In this document: positions 1 through 5,666 of the stretch, piece after piece
How positions within the stretch are numbered: position 1 is the stretch's first letter
How the letters are laid out: each line of letters opens with the position of its first letter
From: Planctomycetota bacterium
Lineage (GTDB): Bacteria; Planctomycetota; Planctomycetia; Planctomycetales; Planctomycetaceae
Length of the DNA: 5,993 nt
Direction: 5' to 3'
Assembly (NCBI GenBank): GCA_013151585.1
Contig: JAADHY010000660.1
Coordinates: 1 to 5,993 of the forward strand
Notes under the pieces: model-generated
Told to the model about the DNA's origin: nothing
Database searches by the model: none
The model's input: the letters and a program-made list of their open reading frames with translations, nothing else
Position numbers and translations under genes: made by a program

Positions 1-15
1 TCTCCGAATGCTTGC

Positions 16-35
16 GCAGCGGACTGTTCCGCTGC
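16..35. other. Perfect 8-bp hairpin, possible terminator stem
   Basis: GCAGCGGA and TCCGCTGC form a perfect 8-bp inverted repeat around a 4-base CTGT loop. The stem is GC-rich and would fold in a transcript from either strand. No uninterrupted T-run follows directly on the plus strand (a short CTTTTCCC lies about 18 bases on), so a classical Rho-independent terminator is not established. It could end a gene lying just left of the window, or be a chance palindrome. Confidence 0.35.
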
Positions 36-381
36 CCGGAGCAATCTTACCTACTTTTCCCAGACCGCGCCAGTCAAAATTGCCAGACCCCCCGCAGGGC
101 TAAGGCCGGTTCCATCTGCGGACGTGAGCCACCACAAACGGCGACCGCTGATCCCGTTCCGACGGATAATCGAGTTACCTTCAGATGTTGCGAGCTTGGG
201 ACAACGGCCCGCCGGGAAACGTGCATTCGCGACGGAAAATCGTTCTAATAGACCTTGCTGGATACCGTTTTGCCGGAAATGGCTCCATCCGCTCGGTGTG
301 GCCCGATCATGCTGCAAGCAGGAATTGGGCTCACTAACCGTCTCCGACTGCTGTGTGCCTCGACCCAAGCAATACTTGCTC

Positions 382-386
382 AGGAG
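382..386 (+). promoter_or_regulatory. Ribosome binding site deciding the GTG start at 397
   Basis: AGGAG lies 10 bases before a GTG at 397. This pairing, together with the fit of the resulting protein to the HpcH/HpaI family N-terminus and length, favours 397 over the upstream ATG at 124, which would add 91 residues resembling no family member. Confidence 0.6.
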
Positions 387-396
387 CAGACCATCC

Positions 397-1182
397 GTGG
401 AACGTATCAAACAGCGGTTGCAACGAGGTGAGCTGGTGCTGGCCGCGGGAGTCGGGCGGCTGGCCCATCACAATCTGATTCAGATCATCGGATTGCATGG
501 CGGCTTCCAGGCGATTTGGATCGACCTGGAGCACGGATCGCTTTCGATCGAGGGGCTGGAGGTTGCGACTTTGGCTGCCCGCAGTGTAGGGCTGGACAAC
601 TTCGTCCGGCTGGCTCCAACCGACTACGCGCTCGTCACGCGGTGTTTGGAATCGGGCGCCGGGGGCGTGATGGCGGCCCAGATCGCCTCGGCCGCTCAAG
701 CCGAGCAGTTCGTCCAGTGGGCCAAGTTCGCTCCGCGCGGTCGCCGTGGTCTGAACACGAGCGGATGGGACGCACGGTTCGCCTCCCTGCCCGTGGCCGA
801 GTTTTGCGAAAAGGCCAACCGCGACACGCTCGTGGCCATCCAGATCGAAACGCTCGGAGCTCTCGACCAGTGCGATCAGATCGCCGCCATCGACGGCGTC
901 GATTTGTTGTTCGTCGGGCCGGCCGACCTGAGCCAGAGCTTGGGGGTGACGGGCGAGTTTTTTCACTCAAAGTGCCTGGAGGCCATGGACCGCGTCGCCG
1001 AGGCCTGCCGCAAGCACGAGAAGCACTGGGGAGCTGTGTGCGTCAGTCCGGAACATGCCAAGCAGATGATCCAGCGCGGCTGCCGGCTATTGTCCATCAC
1101 GAACGACGTCCGCCTGGTCCATGCCGGGCTGGATGCCGTGCAACAACTTTATGCCGACTGTTTCTCGGCCGCCAATTCCTGA
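397..1182 (+). CDS. HpcH/HpaI-family aldolase (citrate lyase beta-like)
   Basis: This is a 261-residue cytoplasmic enzyme of the HpcH/HpaI class II aldolase family. These TIM-barrel enzymes cleave or form carbon-carbon bonds of 2-keto acids, such as 4-hydroxy-2-ketoheptanedioate or 2-keto-3-deoxy sugar acids, using a divalent metal and pyruvate enolate. Visible signatures are WIDLEHG with the catalytic-type His46, Arg71 in the FVRLAP strand, PRGRRGLN at about 113-120, IQIET with metal ligand Glu151, and VDGVDLLFVGPADLS with metal ligand Asp177. These positions fall within one or two residues of His45, Arg70, Glu149 and Asp175 of E. coli HpcH, and the length is almost the same. The position of HpcH Asp84 is Glu85 here (LESGAGG). 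The GTG start is chosen from its ribosome binding site and the family length. The 3' end overlaps the convergent gene by 34 bp. The family call is firm, but the exact substrate cannot be read from the sequence. Confidence 0.9.
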   Translation: MERIKQRLQRGELVLAAGVGRLAHHNLIQIIGLHGGFQAIWIDLEHGSLSIEGLEVATLAARSVGLDNFVRLAPTDYALVTRCLESGAGGVMAAQIASAAQAEQFVQWAKFAPRGRRGLNTSGWDARFASLPVAEFCEKANRDTLVAIQIETLGALDQCDQIAAIDGVDLLFVGPADLSQSLGVTGEFFHSKCLEAMDRVAEACRKHEKHWGAVCVSPEHAKQMIQRGCRLLSITNDVRLVHAGLDAVQQLYADCFSAANS

Positions 1183-2207
1183 GCGGTCGTCGCTGCACGC
1201 CAGGCGAACGCTGCAATCCGAGCGACTGCCGCGGCGTCGGTGTGATAGCCGCTGGTCTTGGTTGTTCGCTGCCGGATGACGATGACGTCCACGTCTTCTT
1301 CCGAGCTGCGGCTGATCGTCAGACCCGCTGCTTCTCCGATGCCAAACAACCGTTGCCAGCCGGACGTTTTCTTGCGCATCGCTCGCGCCATTGCTCGGAT
1401 TCGCTTCAACGGCTCCCCATGCAAACCAAACGTTTTGCGCGCCACCAGGACTGCGTACAAGTACGGGTAGTTGGTGCCCTGCACATTGTTGATCGCAACC
1501 TGGAACTGAAGCCCGAGGAAATCTTCCGGACCGTCTGGGAACCGAATGAAAACGCGGGCATTGAGCGGCGTCCGGCGGTCGCCTTGGCCAACCATCTCCA
1601 GCATCGGTTGAATCTGGCAGGGCGGTTCGGCAAATCGTTCGACCACAGCCAGAGCACGCTCGAGCGCTTCGATCTGCTGCCGCAACGACGTCGGACGCCA
1701 TCCGCGTCGGATGCCCGTGACCCAGTGCGGAAGGATCAGCACAGCGGCGTCGGCAAGGAATGCTTGAGCCCAAAAGCTGCTTGGCCCAGTTTCATCGGCA
1801 AGCAGGGCGGCGAGGGCCGCCACAACGACGCCCAGGACCAAGAGCGAAACAACTCCGGTAGTGCACGTGATGTCGACAATCGTTTCATCCCACGAACGGA
1901 CCCGCTCTTCGAGCTCCAGAATCTTCGCGAACCGATCCCGTGTTGTTCGTTCCCACGCGGCGTTGCGATGGCTCGTCGAGGGACGCAGGTCATACCCCCG
2001 CGCCAACAGGAACAGATTGCCTGCGAAAAGCAGAGGAAGGCTGACGACGAGCATCGCCCCACCCTGATCCCCCGGCCAAAACAGTTGGATCAGAACACCA
2101 GCGACAATCAGCCCTCCGGCGAGGGCGATCCGGGTTCGATATCCCAGCCTCGGCATCAGGTAGAACTGCAACAGGTGGCGGCGTTCGCGGTCGGGCAGCA
2201 GTGGCAT
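1149..2207 (-). CDS. Four-helix membrane protein with cytoplasmic C-terminal domain, unknown function
   Basis: This 352-residue protein belongs to no family I recognise. Two hydrophobic helices lie at about 27-44 and 51-69. A charged stretch follows (about 75-110, with the Glu/Arg-rich segment LELEERVRSWDE). Two more helices lie at about 115-136 and 143-161. A short amphipathic helix (174-193) then leads into a soluble region from about 215 to 345 with likely beta strands (NARVFIRFPDG, LQFQVAINN, DVDVIVI) and an Ala-rich last helix. With an even number of helices, both ends are probably cytoplasmic. There is no signal peptide and no catalytic motif that I can name. The start is supported by AGGAGA seven bases upstream. 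It is the last of three closely spaced leftward genes, 45 bp after the radical SAM gene, so it is probably co-transcribed and may serve the same Cys-rich membrane protein. That role is inferred from position only. Confidence 0.8.
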   Translation of the reverse strand: MPLLPDRERRHLLQFYLMPRLGYRTRIALAGGLIVAGVLIQLFWPGDQGGAMLVVSLPLLFAGNLFLLARGYDLRPSTSHRNAAWERTTRDRFAKILELEERVRSWDETIVDITCTTGVVSLLVLGVVVAALAALLADETGPSSFWAQAFLADAAVLILPHWVTGIRRGWRPTSLRQQIEALERALAVVERFAEPPCQIQPMLEMVGQGDRRTPLNARVFIRFPDGPEDFLGLQFQVAINNVQGTNYPYLYAVLVARKTFGLHGEPLKRIRAMARAMRKKTSGWQRLFGIGEAAGLTISRSSEEDVDVIVIRQRTTKTSGYHTDAAAVARIAAFAWRAATTAQELAAEKQSA

Positions 2208-2214
2208 GTCAGCG

Positions 2215-2220
2215 TCTCCT
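2215..2220 (-). promoter_or_regulatory. Ribosome binding site of the four-helix membrane protein
   Basis: AGGAGA on the minus strand sits seven bases before the ATG at 2207. The hairpin at 2226-2247 ends only five bases upstream of it, so folding could affect access of the ribosome. Confidence 0.7.
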
Positions 2221-2225
2221 GAATC

Positions 2226-2247
2226 CCGGTTTCGCGGCTGAAACCGG
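2226..2247 (-). promoter_or_regulatory. Intercistronic hairpin between radical SAM gene and membrane gene
   Basis: CCGGTTTC and GAAACCGG form a perfect 8-bp stem around a 6-base loop. It fills the middle of the 45-bp gap between the radical SAM stop at 2253 and the next start at 2207. No T-run follows on the minus strand, so it does not look like an intrinsic terminator. An mRNA-processing, stability or translation-tuning stem that sets the ratio of enzyme to membrane partner is a reasonable reading. The structure is seen in the sequence; the role is inferred. Confidence 0.5.
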
Positions 2248-2252
2248 TCGTG

Positions 2253-3818
2253 TCAGCAGTCTCTCCGTAGCCGACGGGCAAGCCCCCCGGCGAGCCGTCG
2301 AAAAACAGCACGATAAAGCTCACCCTGACCGGTGCTGCTCCAATACAGCGTGCAGGCCCCCTGGCATAAGGCGAAATCCGGACAGAGGCGGCACAATCGC
2401 GGTGCTTGTCGCTTCCTCTTGTAGTAGCGGGCCGCTCGGCCGAACCACACTCGTTCCAAACCTTCATCTAAAATGTTTCCCACGCTGGTCGCAAAGCTGG
2501 AGCAAGGCAGGACGTCGCCGCAAGGCGAAACATGGATCAGTCCGTCGCAGGCGGCGCAGCCCTTGTTGCCCAAACCATGAGCGATCGGATTAAACAGGCA
2601 GAACGGGGTCGGCGAGTACCAGTGAAAAGCCAGGCCAATCGCCTCCGCGTGCCGTTTCGCTCGCATCACATACTGGCCGATGCGAGTGTACGGCATCCAG
2701 GTGTGCGATGACCCGGACAGGTTTGCTGTGCCAGTCGGGATGACATGGTTCATCGACACGCGCGGCAGGCCCAATGAGTGGGCCAGATCGATGATTGCTG
2801 TCAGGTGATCAGCGTTCTGTTGGCAGATGGTCGTGTTGGTGTGAACGCGGATTCCTTCATCGCGCAGATTCTCGATGCCGCGAATCGTTTGCGCAAAGGA
2901 ACCCGGCCGCTGAGTCAACCCGTCGTGGATGGCCGCGGTCGGTCCCTCGAGGCTGACTTGAGCGGAGTTTAGTCCCGCGTCGGCCAGCCTGCGCACGTAG
3001 GTCGGCGACGCGCAGGCGATGCCGTTTGTGATGATGTTGACACGCATGCCGCGGTCGCGCGCATGCCGAATGAACTCGGGCAGCTCCGGACGCAGCGTGC
3101 ATTCGCCGCCGGTGAAACTGACGCTCGGCACCTTGCCGACCAGCGCGATCTGGTCGATGACTTGGAAGACCTCGTCGGCGCTCATCTCGTCGCGCAGGGG
3201 ATCGCGCCGAGGATGCCGGCGTCGCCACCATTTCGTCCGACGCCACAGCTTCCACCGGTCCGGGTGTTTCTCGCGCAGCGGGTTGCCGGGCGAGGCAGAC
3301 GGCGTTCCGCAACCCGCATAACAGAACTGGCATGCCAGATTGCAGCGGTACGTCACCGCGATCTCGCTCAAAACCGGATACCGGGTGAAGCTTCCTGTAA
3401 ACCGGGTCACGCGCGTCGTTGGACGGCCGCGACCGTCTCCGAGGCGTTCGGCCAGCAGATCGCGGACGTCACAAAAGAAGGTGTGGATTTGCCAGAGACG
3501 CTCCGGATGGTCGGCCGCGCCCAGCGATACGGCCACGTCCCGGATCCGCTCCCCGTCGAGAACGCGACGGAGAAGCGTCAAAGCGGCCGGATTCAGCGGG
3601 TACACCTCCGTCGGGACTTTGATCAGCACGCCGTCTTCGGGACGCACGCGGATGAACTCGCGAACTTTCGCGATGAACTCGTCGATCCACTCCAGGTCTT
3701 CCAGCCGCGTGCCGAACCGGTCGGGACGGCTCGGCGACGCCTCCGGCGCCCGACATCTCGGCTGGTCGGCCGCCGGCTCGTCAGCGGTCAGAACGGGCAA
3801 CTTGAAAAGCTCGGACAT
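2253..3818 (-). CDS. Radical SAM/SPASM maturase with N-terminal PqqD-like (RRE) domain
   Basis: This 521-residue protein has three parts. Residues about 45-127 resemble PqqD, the RiPP precursor recognition element (DGVLIKVPTEVYPLNPAAL, then LLRRVLDGERIRDVAVSLG). The radical SAM core follows, with cluster ligands Cys159, Cys163 and Cys166 (CNLACQFCY) and the SAM-binding strand FTGGEC at 235-240. The C-terminal SPASM region has CxxC at 421-424, Cys433 and Cys439 (CGDVLPC), and CX2CX5CX3C at 476-489, so it likely holds auxiliary iron-sulfur clusters. The last residue, Cys521, could be a further ligand. Such enzymes crosslink or otherwise modify ribosomal peptides by radical chemistry in the cytoplasm. 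An Arg/Trp-rich insertion lies at about 182-210. The start at 3818 is preferred over the in-frame ATG at 3854: it shares one base with the upstream stop (TGATG) and has GGAGGAG seven bases before it. The neighbouring Cys-rich tail is the probable substrate. Confidence 0.9.
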   Translation of the reverse strand: MSELFKLPVLTADEPAADQPRCRAPEASPSRPDRFGTRLEDLEWIDEFIAKVREFIRVRPEDGVLIKVPTEVYPLNPAALTLLRRVLDGERIRDVAVSLGAADHPERLWQIHTFFCDVRDLLAERLGDGRGRPTTRVTRFTGSFTRYPVLSEIAVTYRCNLACQFCYAGCGTPSASPGNPLREKHPDRWKLWRRTKWWRRRHPRRDPLRDEMSADEVFQVIDQIALVGKVPSVSFTGGECTLRPELPEFIRHARDRGMRVNIITNGIACASPTYVRRLADAGLNSAQVSLEGPTAAIHDGLTQRPGSFAQTIRGIENLRDEGIRVHTNTTICQQNADHLTAIIDLAHSLGLPRVSMNHVIPTGTANLSGSSHTWMPYTRIGQYVMRAKRHAEAIGLAFHWYSPTPFCLFNPIAHGLGNKGCAACDGLIHVSPCGDVLPCSSFATSVGNILDEGLERVWFGRAARYYKRKRQAPRLCRLCPDFALCQGACTLYWSSTGQGELYRAVFRRLAGGLARRLRRDC

Positions 3819-5614
3819 CAGTGAGCTCCTCCGCTGACACACGCGCTGTGACAAGCTGAGTGGCAGGCACTATGGCAGGCCGAGTGACAGGCGCTGTGGC
3901 AGGCGGAATGGCAGGCACTGTGACAGGCCGAGTGACACGCGGCGGCTGCATACTGGCTGCCGGCGTCCCATTGGCCGGACAGGAAGTAGGAATAGCTTTT
4001 CGCGGCCAGCCCCTCCGGATCGGGGACGGCCTGGCTAATCTCTTCGACACGCTCGGCCGGCAGCATCTCACCTCGGCCCCTCCGTCCGTCGTGAAGGCAA
4101 TGATGATAATAATACCACCAGTAGTCCGTCCGACTGCGCCCCACCGGCTCCGCCTCTTCGAGCTCGCGACCCGCCCAGAACGCTTCTGCCTCGTCGCGGG
4201 CTCGACGAAACGCACGGGCGAACTGCTTCTTGTAATACTTCTGAGTCGCTTCCAAATCGCAGTCCCAGGCTTTTTCTTGAATGCCCTCCGTGATGGCGCG
4301 TAGGAGATCGGCCGGCGCGTGAGGGGCGATCCGGCCGTCCGGTTCTATCGCGTCCCAAAGCACGCGGTGGTATCGTGTGACGTCGGCGGGAAGCGCCTTC
4401 AGCTTGGCGATTCGCAGCGGATGCAGCTCTTGCACCTCCAAGCCCCCGAGCCGTTCCAGCTCCATCAGCATCAGACCGACCAAGGTCTTCAGCGGGATGT
4501 CGCACAGATAGCCGGCTTCGATCACGTTCAGCTTGGCCACCTTGCCGTTGCGGCGAAACCCTTGCAGCTCCAGCGTCGGAACGACCCAATCGTCGCGGTC
4601 CCATTGAACCTCATTCAGTTGCTCGGCGGCGAAGATCAGCGTGCGGTGCTTGACCACGGCGATGGCCAAACCCACGCCGACCAGAACAAGCAACAGCCAC
4701 CGATACTTGGCGACTCGCTGGCGGCCGGGAGGTTGCGGAACACCGACCGCCTCGGGCGTCCGCGGCGTGGGGCCGAGAGGCCGCGCGACTCGCGGCCCAA
4801 CCTTCGGTGGCCCGGCCGCCTGGCGTGGCTGTAACTTCTCCGTCGGAAAGAGCTCGGCAGGCACGTAGTACGTCAATTGGAACTTTTCTTTCACCGCCAG
4901 CCGTTCCCGGTGCGCTCGCACGACCAGATAGCGAGGCCCTTCCGTTGGCTCTTGCGGTGGCGACACCGCCGTTCCTCGTCGCCCGAAAAACGACAGCTTG
5001 TACCGCTGATTGACAAACCGTTCGGTCCGAAACCCTAAAGCCACAGCCTCGTCAAACGTCAGCTCGGCCTTCTCCACTTGGATCGGCCATCGGACCATCA
5101 CCGTTTCGTGTTCGAGTGGCTCATCCCACTGGACCGGAGCCCAATTGAAGACGACCAACTCACCATGTTCGGGCGACGTCGTTTTTGCCAGATACCCAGC
5201 GGCTGCGTAGTCCGCGAAGTACGTCAAGACGTAAGTGATCTCGCCGGGCCCATACCGCCGGCCCCGCTCCAAGAGCACGTCCCAGCGATCGCCCAAATCG
5301 CGCAGCTCCAACCCAAACCGGCGCTGCCCATTCACGACCGCCCCGCAGCCCGGCCGATGCCACCGAATGTCCGCTTGCTCCCCCTGGAAATAGAAGCCCC
5401 CCATGGTCCCGCGCCGCACGTCCCATCGCACTTTGTACTGAACCATGGCTTGGCCATCGGGAGCCAACGCGACCTCAACTTCGACCCACTTGATGGTCGC
5501 TTGGACTCGTTGAGCATCTGCCGTCCGAGCCACGGCCGCCAGCAGCAGAACCGCAAACGCGACCCGAGCAAAAGAAAACAGAGCCCGCCGTCCCGCCCAC
5601 TGTCCGACGTTCAT
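3818..5614 (-). CDS. DUF2207-like membrane protein with C-terminal Cys-His-Ser-Ala repeat tail
   Basis: This 598-residue protein starts with a signal peptide (hydrophobic 18-28, likely cleaved after TADA at 34). An extracytoplasmic beta-rich region follows (about 38-255) that resembles DUF2207, as in E. coli YciQ-type proteins: APDGQAMVQYKVRW near 51-64 and FNWAPVQWDEPL at 156-167. A Pro-rich linker (262-297) leads to one transmembrane helix at about 304-322. The cytoplasmic part has LNVIEAGYL and LVGLMLMELERLGGLEV (362-394), again like the inner domain of DUF2207 proteins. It also has a charged helix (455-490) and the aromatic/His cluster DYWWYYYHHC at 497-506. The tail, 560-592, has nine cysteines every four residues. 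From memory, DUF2207 proteins often end in Gly-rich low-complexity tails; this Cys-rich one differs. It is the first gene of a tight three-gene set and the probable substrate of the next gene's enzyme. The start is supported by AAGGGGA five bases upstream. Its cellular role is unknown. Confidence 0.85.
   Translation of the reverse strand: MNVGQWAGRRALFSFARVAFAVLLLAAVARTADAQRVQATIKWVEVEVALAPDGQAMVQYKVRWDVRRGTMGGFYFQGEQADIRWHRPGCGAVVNGQRRFGLELRDLGDRWDVLLERGRRYGPGEITYVLTYFADYAAAGYLAKTTSPEHGELVVFNWAPVQWDEPLEHETVMVRWPIQVEKAELTFDEAVALGFRTERFVNQRYKLSFFGRRGTAVSPPQEPTEGPRYLVVRAHRERLAVKEKFQLTYYVPAELFPTEKLQPRQAAGPPKVGPRVARPLGPTPRTPEAVGVPQPPGRQRVAKYRWLLLVLVGVGLAIAVVKHRTLIFAAEQLNEVQWDRDDWVVPTLELQGFRRNGKVAKLNVIEAGYLCDIPLKTLVGLMLMELERLGGLEVQELHPLRIAKLKALPADVTRYHRVLWDAIEPDGRIAPHAPADLLRAITEGIQEKAWDCDLEATQKYYKKQFARAFRRARDEAEAFWAGRELEEAEPVGRSRTDYWWYYYHHCLHDGRRGRGEMLPAERVEEISQAVPDPEGLAAKSYSYFLSGQWDAGSQYAAAACHSACHSACHSACHSACHSACHSACHSACHSACVSGGAH
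3826..3832 (-). promoter_or_regulatory. Ribosome binding site inside the substrate gene, setting the radical SAM start
   Basis: GGAGGAG on the minus strand encodes part of the last residues of the Cys-rich protein and lies seven bases before the ATG at 3818. With the TGATG stop/start junction, it indicates translational coupling of the substrate and the enzyme. Confidence 0.8.
3842..3937 (-). repeat. Eight tandem 12-bp units encoding Cys-His-Ser-Ala
   Basis: Eight in-frame 12-base units encode identical Cys-His-Ser-Ala tetrapeptides (residues 560-591), followed by Cys-Val-Ser-Gly-Gly-Ala-His and the stop. The protein repeat is perfect but the DNA is not. Serine codons alternate strictly between TCN and AGY along the array (TCG, AGT, TCC, AGC, TCG, AGT, TCA, AGC). 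The first 48 bases match the second 48 except at seven positions, all synonymous. This points to growth by 24- and 48-base duplications, with selection holding the peptide sequence. It is the likely modification region for the adjacent radical SAM enzyme. Confidence 0.95.
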
Positions 5615-5666
5615 GGGATTCCCCTTTTTCGCAAGGGCGTGCTCGCGTTCGTCCGCCTGGCGTCGG
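5615..5666 (-). other. Short gap between GTPase gene and Cys-rich gene
   Basis: The 52 bases between the GTPase stop (TAA at 5667-5669) and the ATG at 5614 contain the purine-rich ribosome binding site AAGGGGA at 5620-5626. I see no clear promoter or terminator hairpin. The two genes may therefore be read on one transcript, although nothing in their products links them. Confidence 0.5.

Larger units (their letters stand above)
1..396. other. Left-edge region without a supported gene
   Basis: I see no convincing gene here. Open frames exist on both strands (the aldolase frame stays open back to an ATG at 124, and a leftward frame spans 51-410). Their translations are rich in Arg, Cys and Pro, show no recognisable motif, and look like by-products of high GC. 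No tRNA- or rRNA-like pattern and no convincing -35/-10 pair was found. The region presumably holds the promoter and leader of the aldolase gene at 397. Its only clear structure is the hairpin at 16-35. Confidence 0.5.

Noticed and set aside
51..410. Leftward frame of 119 codons at the left edge
   Set aside because: It has no motif, no clear ribosome binding site that I could find, and it overlaps the aldolase start.
516..2222. Very long rightward open frame (568 codons)
   Set aside because: It overlaps the aldolase in another frame and lies antisense to the membrane protein gene. Its translation is Arg/Pro/Gln-rich without motifs, typical of a shadow frame in GC-rich DNA.
3063..3824. Rightward frame of 253 codons opposite the radical SAM gene
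   Set aside because: The opposite strand carries clear radical SAM, PqqD-like and SPASM motifs, while this frame shows none.
3819..3854. Upstream ATG at 3854 as the radical SAM start
   Set aside because: It would lie inside the Cys repeat of the upstream gene. The ATG at 3818 has an ideal ribosome binding site and a stop/start junction, and the extra 12 residues add no family similarity.
3842..3937. CRISPR array or non-coding satellite
   Set aside because: Units are 12 bases with no spacers, stay in frame and vary only at synonymous positions, so this is a coding repeat.
3842..3937. His-Xaa-Ser repeat (Hxs) system
   Set aside because: Those proteins carry repeated His-Xaa-Ser triplets with two dedicated radical SAM proteins. 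Here the order is Cys-His-Ser-Ala, and only one radical SAM gene is visible.
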